A DNA stretch of 64,000 nt, taken from positions 361,809 through 425,808 of the forward strand of contig SBGP01000095.1 of assembly GCA_006226595.1 (NCBI GenBank), read 5' to 3'. Origin of the DNA: Deltaproteobacteria bacterium. GTDB taxonomy: Bacteria > Myxococcota_A > UBA796 > GCA-2862545. Shown here piece after piece: positions 17,930 through 25,786 of this stretch. Position numbers and translations under genes: made by a program. Each line of letters begins with the position of its first letter. The first letter of the stretch is position 1. Below the pieces are notes generated by a model. That model was not told the DNA's origin. It did not search any database and worked only from the letters and a program-made list of their open reading frames with translations.

Positions 17930-18595
17930 ATGCAGAGGCACCCTCCGAGCCCCATGAACCTGCACGACCTGCCCCTCCGCGAACGGAAGGCCGGCCAGAC
18001 GCGCGTGTCCCTGACCCGTGCCCTGTTGCCGCGGCTCGCCCAGCGTCCGCTCGACGCGATCCCCGTGAAGGAGCTGTGCGCCGAGGTCGGCATCTCCGAG
18101 CCCACCTTCTTCAACCACTTCGACGGCAAGCAGGCGGTGCTCCCCTACTACATCAGCCTGTGGAGCGTGGGCGCGGCCCCGACCGTGCGCGCCTCGTCCG
18201 AGCGCGGGCTCGTGCGCATCGCCACCTTCTTCGACCAGGTGGGAGCGGGCATGCAGGAGTGGCCGGGCGTGCTCAACGCCATCCTCGGGCACCAGCACAC
18301 CCTCAGGGCGCTGCCCGAGGCGGTGGACGTGCCTCGCGCCGACCGGCTCGCGTGGTACGGCGACGGCTTTCCCCACCTCGAGCACGGCCCGTGGACCGTG
18401 CCCGAGCTCGTCGGCGAGTGCGTGGCGCACGCGCGGGCCCGCGGGGAGCTCGGGCCGTCGGTGAACGACCGACACCTCGTCCAGTCGCTCCTCACGCTGT
18501 TCTATGGCGTGCCCGCCGTGGAGGCCCGCCCCGAGCGCATGCGCGACGTGTTCGCGCGCTCGGTGGCGGTGGTGCTCCGCGGCCACGGGCTGTGA
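17930..18595 (+). CDS. TetR/AcrR-family transcriptional regulator
   Basis: A 221-residue protein with an N-terminal TetR helix-turn-helix (IPVKELCAEVGISEPTFFNHF at residues ~43-64, split across two helices) and a helical C-terminal ligand/dimerisation domain. No Shine-Dalgarno is obvious; the ATG follows the operator repeat directly, so a leaderless transcript or a start at the second Met (17954) is possible. Divergent from the polyene-oxidoreductase gene, which it likely represses. The ligand is unknown. Confidence 0.85.
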   Translation: MQRHPPSPMNLHDLPLRERKAGQTRVSLTRALLPRLAQRPLDAIPVKELCAEVGISEPTFFNHFDGKQAVLPYYISLWSVGAAPTVRASSERGLVRIATFFDQVGAGMQEWPGVLNAILGHQHTLRALPEAVDVPRADRLAWYGDGFPHLEHGPWTVPELVGECVAHARARGELGPSVNDRHLVQSLLTLFYGVPAVEARPERMRDVFARSVAVVLRGHGL

Positions 18596-18608
18596 GACCG
18601 CCCTCGGA

Positions 18609-20504
18609 TCAGTGCCCGAGGTACGTGTAGCCGTCCAGACCTTCCCGGTAGAACGAGAGGATCTGCGCCGCATCCTTGCGGTTGAGCTGCTTGGCCTTGA
18701 TCCGGGCCTCGGTGAGGGTCCGGATGCGGTGGATGAGGTCCTTGCGCTCGTACTGCACGTAGCCGGTGACGCTCTCGACGGTGTCGCCCTCGATGACCTG
18801 GTCGATGTGCCACTCCCCGTCGTCGTCCACCCGCAGGTGCACGGCGTGGGTGTCGCCGAACAGGTTGTGCATGTCGCCGAGGATCTCCTGGTACGCGCCG
18901 ACCAGGCACAACGCGAGCACGTAGGGCTCGCCCGGCGTGTAGGTGTGCAGCTCGAGCACCTTCTTCACGTCGCGGCGGTCCACGAAGCGGCTGATCTTGC
19001 CGTCGGAGTCGCAGGTCATGTCCGCGATCACCGCGCGCCGCACGGGCTCCTCGGTGTGGCGGTGCACGGGCACGCACGGGAACAGCTGGTCGATGGCCCA
19101 CGCGTCCGGCGCCGACTGGAACACGGAGAAGTTGCCGTAGTAGGTGTCCGAGAGGCCGGGCTCGAGGCTGTCGAGCTCGTCGGGCACGTACGCGAGGTCC
19201 TGGACGATGCGGCGGATGCGGCCGCACACCTTCCAGAACAGGCGGTCGAGCTTGGCGAGCTGCTCGAGCCCGATGACGCCGAGCTCGAAGGCACTGCGCG
19301 AGCGCATGCGGATGTCCATCGCGTCGTGCCACGCCTCCTGGTAGGAGCGCATGGTGATGCGGTCGAAGACGTCGCGCATCTCGTCGAGCAGGTCGTGATC
19401 GCCCTCCTCGCGCGGCTCCGGCGGGCCCTCGACCGGCATGGACTCCACGCCGAGGATGTCGAAGAGCAACACGGAGCAGTGAGCCACGGTAGCGCGACCG
19501 CTCTCGGTGACGATGTCCGGGTGCGGGATGCCAGCGTCGCTGCACGCGCTGCCGATGTGCGCGACCACGTCCGCGGCGTACTCCGCGTCGGTGTAGTTCT
19601 TGGACGACTCGAAGGTCGTGCGGCTGCCGTCGTAGTCGACGCCGAGACCGCCACCACAGTCGATCAGGCCCATGGGCGCGCCCATGCGAACCAACTCGGT
19701 GTACAGGCGGGTGGCCTCGCGCAGGGCCCGCTTGAACGTCTGGATGCTGGTGACCTGGCTGCCGATGTGGAAGTGCAGGAGCTTGAGGCAGTGCAGCTTG
19801 CCGGCCTCGCGCAGCTTCTCGACCATCTCGACGATGGCGAGGGCCGAGAGTCCGAACTTGGCGCGGTCGCCGGCCGAGCTCTGCCAGCGGCCCTTGCCGG
19901 GCGCGGAGAGCTTGGCGCGCACACCGAGACGGGGCTCGACGCCCAGGCGCTCGGCAGCCTCGAGGATGGTGTCGAGCTCGGAGAGCTTCTCGACGACCAT
20001 GATCGTCTCGCGGCCGAGCTTCTCGCTGGTCAGCGCGGTCTCGACGTAGCGACGGTCCTTGTAGCCGTTGCAGATGATCAGGGCCTCGGGGTCGTCGACC
20101 AGCGCCATGGCCACGAGCAGCTCGGGCTTCGAGCCCGCCTCGAGACCGACGTGGTGGCGGCGACCGGCGCGGAGGATCTCCTCGACGAGCTGCCGCTGCT
20201 GGTTGACCTTGATCGGGTACACGCCGCGATAGCGGCCCTCATAGGCGTACTCGACGATGGCGTCGGCGAACACGTGGTTCATCAGGTCGATGCGGCGTTC
20301 GGCGACCTGCGGCATGCGCAGGAGCACCGGAAGGTCGATGCCACGTTCGACGAGCTCTTCGGTGAGCTCGTGGAGATCGATGTCCCCCTTCTTCGTCCCC
20401 GCCGGCGTGCACACGAGGTGCCCCTCGGCGTTGATGTGGAAGAGGTTCTTGCCCCAGTAGGGCACGCCGTACAGCTCTTCGCTGTCCGCAATCGTCCAAG
20501 CCAT
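18609..20504 (-). CDS. speA: Biosynthetic arginine decarboxylase
   Basis: A 631-residue PLP enzyme of the SpeA (fold III) type, converting arginine to agmatine. Visible: GVYPIKVNQQR with the PLP lysine (near residue 98), GLEAGSKPEL, FHIGSQ, GGGLGVDYDG, and the active-site Cys-Asp of DMTCDSDGKI. Length matches SpeA. Third gene of a polyamine operon after agmatinase and a DHS-like gene; only 12 bp separate it from the latter. The order of reactions (SpeA then SpeB) gives putrescine. Confidence 0.95.
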   Translation of the reverse strand: MAWTIADSEELYGVPYWGKNLFHINAEGHLVCTPAGTKKGDIDLHELTEELVERGIDLPVLLRMPQVAERRIDLMNHVFADAIVEYAYEGRYRGVYPIKVNQQRQLVEEILRAGRRHHVGLEAGSKPELLVAMALVDDPEALIICNGYKDRRYVETALTSEKLGRETIMVVEKLSELDTILEAAERLGVEPRLGVRAKLSAPGKGRWQSSAGDRAKFGLSALAIVEMVEKLREAGKLHCLKLLHFHIGSQVTSIQTFKRALREATRLYTELVRMGAPMGLIDCGGGLGVDYDGSRTTFESSKNYTDAEYAADVVAHIGSACSDAGIPHPDIVTESGRATVAHCSVLLFDILGVESMPVEGPPEPREEGDHDLLDEMRDVFDRITMRSYQEAWHDAMDIRMRSRSAFELGVIGLEQLAKLDRLFWKVCGRIRRIVQDLAYVPDELDSLEPGLSDTYYGNFSVFQSAPDAWAIDQLFPCVPVHRHTEEPVRRAVIADMTCDSDGKISRFVDRRDVKKVLELHTYTPGEPYVLALCLVGAYQEILGDMHNLFGDTHAVHLRVDDDGEWHIDQVIEGDTVESVTGYVQYERKDLIHRIRTLTEARIKAKQLNRKDAAQILSFYREGLDGYTYLGH

Positions 20505-20516
20505 GTGTGGAAAACC

Positions 20517-21494
20517 TCAGTCGCCGAGGAGGTAGGCGAAGATGAGCGGGGCCACGATGGTGGCGTCCGACTCGATCATGAAGGAGGGCGTGCTCGCCTC
20601 GAGCTTGCCCCAGGTGATCTTCTCGTTCGGCGGCGCGCCCGAGTAGCCGCCGTAGCTGGTGACCGCGTCGCTGATCTGACAGAAGTAGCCCCAGAACGGG
20701 ATGTCCTCGCGCTCGAGGTCCTGGATCATCGCCGGGACCGCGCAGATCGCGAAGTCGCCCGCGATGCCGCCGCCGATCTGGAAGAAGCCGACACTCGGCG
20801 CGCCCTCGGGGCGCTGCTCGGTCATCTGCTCGTACCAGCGCATGAGCTTGACCATCTGCTCGGTCCCCGAGTTCACGGACCGGTGGTGCGGGATGTCGCC
20901 GCGCCAGGCGGCCGCCGCGAACATGTTGCCGGTGGTCGAGTCCTCCCAGCCCGGAGTGAACACCGGGATGCCCTGGCGCTTGGCCGCGAGAAGCCAGCTG
21001 TCGCTCTCGATCTGGAAGTGCTTCTGGACCTCGGGCTCGTCGAGCACGCGCATGAGCATCTCGCTCGGGAGCAGGCTCTCGCCGCTCTCGCTGCACTTCT
21101 TCCAGTGCTCGAGCAGCTCGCGCTCCATGTGGCGCATGACGGTCTCGGGGATGCAGCTGTCGGTGACGCGGTTCATGCCCCGGGCGTACAGCGCGGCCTC
21201 GTCCTCGGCGCGCAGTCCGCGCCAGTCGTTGATCTCCTCGTACTCGGAGCCGGCGAGCAGGCGGAACGCGTCCTCTTCGAGGTTCGCGCCGGTGCAGCTG
21301 ATGCCGTGCACGAGCCCCGCGTCGATGGCGCGGGACAGGATGCGACCGAGCTGCGCGGTGCTCATCGCGCCAGCCAGGGTGAGGAACATCTTGCCGCCCG
21401 CCTCGAGGTGCGCCTCGTAGGCCTGTGCGGCGTTCTTCACGGCCCGGCTGTTGTAGTGCAGGTAGTGGTGATCGATGAAGTCGCGGACGTTCAT
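20517..21494 (-). CDS. Deoxyhypusine synthase-like protein
   Basis: A 325-residue protein of the deoxyhypusine synthase superfamily: AGAMSTAQLGRILSRAI, HGISCTGANLEED, SVGFFQIGGGIAGDFAI, QISDAVTSYGGYSGA and WGKLE, matching the NAD-binding and active regions. The Lys of WGKL corresponds to the enzyme-intermediate lysine. Bacteria lack eIF5A. Related bacterial enzymes are known or proposed to transfer the aminobutyl group of spermidine to putrescine, making homospermidine. Placement between agmatinase and arginine decarboxylase supports a polyamine role. The start is uncertain: ATG at 21500 overlaps the speB stop (ATGA), while ATG at 21494 has AAGG at better spacing. Confidence 0.85.
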   Translation of the reverse strand: MNVRDFIDHHYLHYNSRAVKNAAQAYEAHLEAGGKMFLTLAGAMSTAQLGRILSRAIDAGLVHGISCTGANLEEDAFRLLAGSEYEEINDWRGLRAEDEAALYARGMNRVTDSCIPETVMRHMERELLEHWKKCSESGESLLPSEMLMRVLDEPEVQKHFQIESDSWLLAAKRQGIPVFTPGWEDSTTGNMFAAAAWRGDIPHHRSVNSGTEQMVKLMRWYEQMTEQRPEGAPSVGFFQIGGGIAGDFAICAVPAMIQDLEREDIPFWGYFCQISDAVTSYGGYSGAPPNEKITWGKLEASTPSFMIESDATIVAPLIFAYLLGD

Positions 21495-21496
21495 GG

Positions 21497-22480
21497 TCAT
21501 GCCTTGCGTTGCGATGCGATTGCCCAGCCGGACAACTTGTACAGGAGACGGGCGCCGACGTTGGCGTCCCAGGAGCCGGGGCCGACCTCGCAGAGGTCGA
21601 AGCCGACGATGGTGCGGCCGCTCTGGCCGAGGACCTCGAGGAGCGTCATCGCTTCCCGCCACGAGAGCCCGCCGGGAACCGGGGTGCCGGTGCCGGGGCA
21701 CAGGGCGGGATCGAGACCATCGATGTCCCACGAGACCCATACCACGTCGGGCAGCGGAGCCACGATCCGCTCGCACAGCTGGCGGAAGGTGCCGCCGCCG
21801 TGGGCGTGCGCGGCCATCGCGTGGTCGGTCCACTGGTGTACGCGCGGCTCGGCGGTCGCGAGGGCGAGCTCGCGGGTGCCGTAGTCGCGAATACCGACCT
21901 GGACCAGCGTGGACAGCTGCTCGAGCTTGAGCGCGTTGAAGAAGATCGACGCGTGGCTGTAGGTGAAGCCCTCGTAGGCGTCGCGCAGGTCGGCGTGGGC
22001 GTCGATGTGGAGGATGCCGAGGCCGGGGTGGCGCGCGACCGCGGCGCGGAAGGCGCCAAGCGGCACGCTGTGATCGCCACCGAGGATCGCGGGAATGCGC
22101 CCCGCATCGAGCTGCTCGCCGGTGAAGGCCTCGGTCAGGGCCACGGTGCGCTCACCGAGCGCATCGATGCGCGCCAGTGCGTCCGCGTCGCCCTCGCGCG
22201 CGGCCTCGGAGAGTTCGCGGCAGGCGGCATCCTCGTCGGCGAGGCCCTCGGGGGCGTCGACCATCGCGATGCCCTCCCGCCACGGCTCGCCGGTCTGGGG
22301 ATCGCACAGGTCCACCTGCCACGACGCCTCGAGCACCGCGTCGGGACCCGAGCTCGTGCCACCGGCCGAGGACGTGGTGCACTCCACCGGCACGGGGAGC
22401 ACGACCACCCGGGCGTTGTCAGGGGTGTGGGGAAGACCGAAGAGTCCGCCGCTGGCCGGGCCGTCGGGATCGAAGTCCAT
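21497..22480 (-). CDS. speB: Agmatinase / ureohydrolase
   Basis: A 327-residue arginase-family enzyme. Manganese-binding signatures: GGDHS (134-138), DAHADLRD (~158), SWDIDGLDP (~250). It begins without a signal, so cytoplasmic. Next to arginine decarboxylase the likely reaction is agmatine to putrescine plus urea. First gene of the operon; the promoter should lie in the 198-bp gap to the divergent pseudouridine synthase gene. Its stop overlaps the alternative start of the DHS-like gene. An insertion of ~30 residues before GGDHS is slightly unusual. Confidence 0.9.
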   Translation of the reverse strand: MDFDPDGPASGGLFGLPHTPDNARVVVLPVPVECTTSSAGGTSSGPDAVLEASWQVDLCDPQTGEPWREGIAMVDAPEGLADEDAACRELSEAAREGDADALARIDALGERTVALTEAFTGEQLDAGRIPAILGGDHSVPLGAFRAAVARHPGLGILHIDAHADLRDAYEGFTYSHASIFFNALKLEQLSTLVQVGIRDYGTRELALATAEPRVHQWTDHAMAAHAHGGGTFRQLCERIVAPLPDVVWVSWDIDGLDPALCPGTGTPVPGGLSWREAMTLLEVLGQSGRTIVGFDLCEVGPGSWDANVGARLLYKLSGWAIASQRKA

Positions 22481-22678
22481 GGATCCCTCCTCGTCGCTGC
22501 AACCACGCGTGAACGCGCAAAGTGAGGGCGTTCTCTAATTCCGCAAATTCTGGGGGACCACCCTCGGGGTCCAAAACGCCGTGGCACCCGCGTGGCAGGC
22601 CGCCGCAAAGCGCCGGTCGGGTGCGCCAAACGCGCCATGCGCGTGGACCGGGCCCCACAGACGAGTCAGGTTCCGCGC

Positions 22679-23284
22679 ATGGAACCCGTCATCGTCTACC
22701 GAGACCGCTGGCTCGTCGCCGTGAACAAGCCGAGCGGCATGCCGACCCAGGCCCGCGCCGACAACGAGGGCGTCGACCTGTTCTCGTGGGTGCGCGAGCG
22801 CGAGCCTCTCGCCGCCCTGCACCACCGCCTCGATCAGCCGGCGAGCGGCCTGGTCCTGTTCGCGGCCCACCCCGACGCGAACAAGGGGCTCACCGAGGGC
22901 TTTCGCGAGCACCGCATCGCCCGCCGCTACCAGGTCGTGCTCTACGGCGAGCTCACGCCGGGTGCGTGGACCTGGGAGGTCGACGGCAAGCGCGCCCGCA
23001 GCGAGGTCCTCGCCGTGGCCGAGGACAACGGGTTCACCGCGGCGAAGGTGTCGCTCGACACCGGCCGAAAGCACCAGATCCGCATCCACGCGGCGATGGC
23101 CGGGTGCCCGGTCGTCGGCGACCGACGCTACGGCGGAGAGGCCGGACGCATGTGGGATCGGCTGGCGCTGCACGCCGCCGAGCTGCACCTGTCGCACCCG
23201 GTGACCGGCGGCAGCCTCACGCTCACCGCGCCGCTGCCGGAGGACCTCGTTCCCCTGTGGGAAGCCGCCGGCGCCTCGGTCTGA
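22679..23284 (+). CDS. RluA-family pseudouridine synthase
   Basis: A 201-residue RNA pseudouridine synthase. HHRLDQPASGLVLF carries the catalytic Asp of the RluA HRLDxxxSGL motif, and VAVNKPSGMPTQ, RRYQVVLYG and GRKHQIRIHAAMAGCPVVGDRRYG are characteristic. There is no S4 domain. This places it with small RluA/TruC-like enzymes modifying rRNA or tRNA. The target cannot be told. An upstream in-frame Met exists, but similarity begins at this ATG. Confidence 0.9.
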   Translation: MEPVIVYRDRWLVAVNKPSGMPTQARADNEGVDLFSWVREREPLAALHHRLDQPASGLVLFAAHPDANKGLTEGFREHRIARRYQVVLYGELTPGAWTWEVDGKRARSEVLAVAEDNGFTAAKVSLDTGRKHQIRIHAAMAGCPVVGDRRYGGEAGRMWDRLALHAAELHLSHPVTGGSLTLTAPLPEDLVPLWEAAGASV

Positions 23285-23453
23285 CGCACCGCTCGTGCGC
23301 CCGCCATTCGCGGGCACGCGGCCGGGTCCCCTCGCCTCGTCGAGGTCGCCCGAACACCCCGCGCAGGTCTCTCCTGGCTCGGTCCGTCACGACCTCCCTC
23401 CGTACGAAGAGCCCGTGTTCATCGACCTCTCAGCGTTTTCTTCCGAAAAAGAA
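23285..23453. other. Intergenic spacer, nothing recognised
   Basis: The spacer between the pseudouridine synthase stop and the palindrome at 23454. No convincing coding frame was found. It holds several short G/C-rich dyads but no run of T typical of an intrinsic terminator. It probably holds the promoter of the structured RNA region. Confidence 0.4.
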
Positions 23454-23467
23454 TTGACGCGTCAACA
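23454..23467. promoter_or_regulatory. TTGACGCGTCAA palindrome at the upstream edge of the structured RNA
   Basis: A perfect 12-bp palindrome, TTGACGCGTCAA, followed by CA. The same 14 bases recur inside a 16-bp palindrome at 43321-43336. A related core, TGACGCGTCA, is at 23771-23780. TTGACG could also be a -35 hexamer, with CATACT 15 bp further as a weak -10. It is a candidate operator/promoter for the RNA. Confidence 0.4.
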
Positions 23468-24078
23468 GGGCGCTCATACTTGGGAGCCATCTTTGAGTGT
23501 TGACCCGTCGGGACCGCGCGTTCCGACACGCATATGGAATCTCGAACCGGGACGCCTGCTGGCGGTTCGCGCGGCTTGTCTGCGTGGACGCGGCGAGGTG
23601 TCCTCGGCTGCATGGAGTCGTCAGGAGACGTCGGGGTGACCCGGCGGAAGTGGAGGCTCACGACCTCTGCACCCTCGCCTTCGGGCAGGGCCCATCCATG
23701 CAAGCCGCATCCCACCCCACGAGGGTCGATCGTCCACCGGCGGTCGTCACTTCGAAGCGGTGGCCGGGTATGACGCGTCACCAAACCGGTGGTCTTCGGA
23801 CCGCACAAGGAGGGGCGCAGAATCGGTGCTGGGGACAGCATCGGCCGGCCCATCCACCCCGCGAGAAGGCAGGGACAAGCGGTAGTCGGAGGCTTCCTTC
23901 GGGAGGTCGAGCCCGAGGTCTGGAACCCGAGGGCGCCCGGCATGGCGACGGTCGAAGGGGGAAGCTCCCGGAAGCCGGAAGACACGGTAAAGCCCGCCAG
24001 GGCGAATGCCAGAGCACGCGTCGCATTCGGTCGGTCAAAAGCCGGCGGAACGACAGGCAGGGCGCGTGCTCCGTGAAC

Positions 24079-24155
24079 GCAACGTTGGCCTAATTGGTAA
24101 AGGCGACAGACTCTTCCTCTGTAGATTGCGGGTTCAAGTCCCGCACATTGCTCCA
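24079..24155 (+). tRNA. Atypical tRNA, anticodon CUU (Lys by code), inside the structured RNA
   Basis: A full cloverleaf: acceptor GCAACGT/ACATTGC (one C-A mismatch at position 5-68), D-stem GCC/GGC with GG in the loop, anticodon stem ACAGA/TCTGT, loop CTCTTCC, 5-nt variable region, T-arm GCGGG-TTCAAGT-CCCGC, discriminator T, and encoded CCA. The anticodon by position is CUU. Odd points are C at 37 and 38 where purines are usual, U73 (not typical of tRNA-Lys), and the mismatch. It may be a decoy or a structural module of the larger RNA rather than a working tRNA. Confidence 0.8.
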
Positions 24156-24443
24156 AAAGCAAGGAAAGACCCTGCCGGTTCGGGCTCACACAGGAGCCTA
24201 AGCCTCCCCCGCGCGAGCGGAAGGGAGGGCGCCGCGGTCCCCAAGACCAACGCGCTCGACGCGACAACAGAAGACCCTGAGGCGGCCACCTCAGGACGGA
24301 TGGGAAACGTCGAACGAGCCCGAGCGACGGTCGCAATGCCGCGACCCTAAACAAGGCGGTTCTGGGGGTCGACGCCCGAGAGGGCGTGGACAAGGCGCTA
24401 ACCGATGGCTTGCTCTCGGATACGGCGCCGAACGGACTTCCGC

Positions 24444-24471
24444 GAACGGGGCCTAGTCTCAGCCCCCGTTC
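24444..24471 (+). terminator. Strong hairpin near the 3' end of the structured RNA
   Basis: GAACGGGG (24444-24451) and CCCCGTTC (24464-24471) form a perfect 8-bp stem with a 12-nt loop, followed by TCCCCTTCTC. There is no true T-run, so it may be a 3' structural stem rather than an intrinsic terminator. A second long imperfect stem (10 of 11 pairs, with wobbles) follows near 24503-24536. Confidence 0.35.
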
Positions 24472-24684
24472 TCCCCTTCTCTCGCGACAGCCACGCGATC
24501 CTGGCCTCTCTCCGGCTTCTTCGTCCGGGAGGAGGTCGTGACGCGTCGTGTCGTCCACCGCGTCGAGGCGCGGGCGCAGCGGACCGAACACGCGGGTTCC
24601 GCTCGCTCGATGCCCGCGAATGGCGCGTCCACGAGCGGTGATCCGCTCAGGGCCCCGCGAAGACCTCGCCGGGGTCCAATCCTG

Positions 24685-24869
24685 CTAGCAGGCTGCTGAA
24701 AAAGTCGGACCGAGCGGTCTGAGGGCCGTTTTGCGCATTCGGCCGGTCGTGAAGCGATTCTTCGAAAGTCGAGGAGGGAGCGTGCTGAAGCACGTGACCG
24801 ACGAGACGACGGGCGAAGGCGGGAAACGGGTCCAGAACGCGACGGGAGCGTTTTTCAGCATCCTGCTAG
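24685..24869. mobile_element. MITE-like element with inverted ends and CTAG target duplication
   Basis: A 177-bp element (24689-24865) begins CAGGCTGCTGAAAAAG and ends with the inverse of CAGGATGCTGAAAAA: 14 of 15 matching terminal inverted repeats. It is flanked on both sides by CTAG. GGCTGCTGAAAAA-type ends are familiar from bacterial insertion sequences; the parent family cannot be fixed by eye. There is no transposase frame, so it is non-autonomous. The first ~43 bp are identical to the element starting at 63879. The right CTAG supplies the stop codon of the adjacent minus-strand gene. Confidence 0.75.
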
Positions 24870-25786
24870 AACCCGATGACGGTGGTGCGCACGCCGCGCT
24901 CGAGGCACCACGCGTGCACGGGCTCGACCATGGGCTTCACCGCCGCGAAGCGCCGCTCGCGGAACACCTTCTGGCCGTCGCGCGGCTTCTCGGTCTGGGT
25001 CGCCACCAGCGGGTCGCGGTGCGCCGCGGTCTGCACGTCGTCGGCGACGACCTCGGTCTGCAGGTGCAGCACCAGCCCGCGTCCGAGGGCGGCGGGCACC
25101 GCCTCGGGCAGGGTCACGCCGGGGAACCAGAACGGGCCGATGCGGCTACGCGCGAGACGCGCCACGCGCCCGCGGCAGGCGCTCTCGACCGTGCGCTGCA
25201 TCGCGAGCAGCGGCACCGCCGAGTGACGCGTGAGCAGGTGCGACAGGCCCGGGTCGACGACGATCCGGCCGTTTGCGTCGAGCTTGAGCGCGCCCGCGTC
25301 CTTGGTCGGCGCCTGGACCTCGACCCGCACGCGGAGCCAGGTGCCCAGCGGCTCGATGCGGTCGTAGATCACCGCGAAGTCCGCGGTGCTCCCGAGCCGT
25401 CGCAGCTGCACGTCGAGGCGCATGGCCGGGAGCACCGGCCGCCACAGCAGGTGTTGCTGCAGTCGACGCCGCGAGCCGAGGCGCTCGCCGAGCTCGGGAT
25501 CGAGGCGCAGCGCTCGCGTGACCTCTTCTTCGCTCGGCGGATCCGCGTCCCGCGCGAGCGCGCGCTCGGCGATGGCCCGCTCCATCCACGGAAAGCTCGG
25601 CATGCCGGAGCGCGGCTCGACCTCGGCAGGCAGGAGCAGCGGCCCCGACAGCTCCGGGTCCATGGCCCCGAGGTGGGCCTGGACCTCGGCGAGGGGCACG
25701 AAGTCATTGTGCGGCGCGCACGCCGTGAGCGCAGCGGACAGCGCCCGCACGTACGGCCCCACACGCTCCCGCGGCAGCGTGATCAT
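24866..25786 (-). CDS. Unknown conserved-looking protein next to a MITE
   Basis: A 306-residue soluble protein, no signal peptide, rich in Arg/Leu; not recognised. A strand-rich stretch (WLRVRVEVQAPTKD, GRIVVDPGLSHLL) is followed by a C-terminal region ending TTVIGF. Its ATG overlaps the stop of the coiled-coil gene upstream (ATGA), so the two form an operon and probably act together. The stop codon TAG is part of the CTAG bordering the MITE, so the original C-terminus could have been slightly altered by the insertion. Confidence 0.7.
   Translation of the reverse strand: MITLPRERVGPYVRALSAALTACAPHNDFVPLAEVQAHLGAMDPELSGPLLLPAEVEPRSGMPSFPWMERAIAERALARDADPPSEEEVTRALRLDPELGERLGSRRRLQQHLLWRPVLPAMRLDVQLRRLGSTADFAVIYDRIEPLGTWLRVRVEVQAPTKDAGALKLDANGRIVVDPGLSHLLTRHSAVPLLAMQRTVESACRGRVARLARSRIGPFWFPGVTLPEAVPAALGRGLVLHLQTEVVADDVQTAAHRDPLVATQTEKPRDGQKVFRERRFAAVKPMVEPVHAWCLERGVRTTVIGF

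Larger units (their letters stand above)
23470..24540 (+). ncRNA. Candidate giant structured non-coding RNA with embedded tRNA (GOLLD/ROOL-like organisation)
   Basis: No frame here has protein-like composition, but perfect hairpins are dense on the plus strand. UUCG-capped stems: CCCT/AGGG plus GCC-TTCG-GGC at 23672-23690, GGTC-TTCG-GACC at 23791-23802, CTTCC-TTCG-GGAGG at 23893-23906. Others: CCACCG/CGGTGG 23734-23763, GCCC/GGGC 23992-24003, CGAATGC/GCATTCG 24003-24029, GGCTC/GAGCC 24183-24198, CCTGAGG/CCTCAGG 24276-24295, GGTCGC/GCGACC 24329-24346, ACGCCC-GAGA-GGGCGT 24372-24387, GAACGGGG/CCCCGTTC 24444-24471. A tRNA sits in the middle. Giant RNAs such as GOLLD and ROOL are known to lie by or contain tRNAs, often in phages. 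Assignment to either class is inference; boundaries are approximate. Conserved RNase P and tmRNA signatures were not seen. Confidence 0.6.

Noticed and set aside
18504..21884. A 1126-codon open frame on the plus strand
   Set aside because: Shadow of the speA and DHS-like genes, which have clear motifs on the minus strand.
23470..24540. RNase P RNA, tmRNA or group II intron as explanation
   Set aside because: The conserved RNase P boxes were not found, the tRNA is a full cloverleaf rather than a tmRNA end domain, and no reverse transcriptase or domain V-like hairpin was seen.
23419..24591. A 390-codon minus-strand frame across the RNA region
   Set aside because: It runs antisense through a good tRNA and many perfect hairpins, with Arg/Ser/Pro-rich translation and no recognisable domain.
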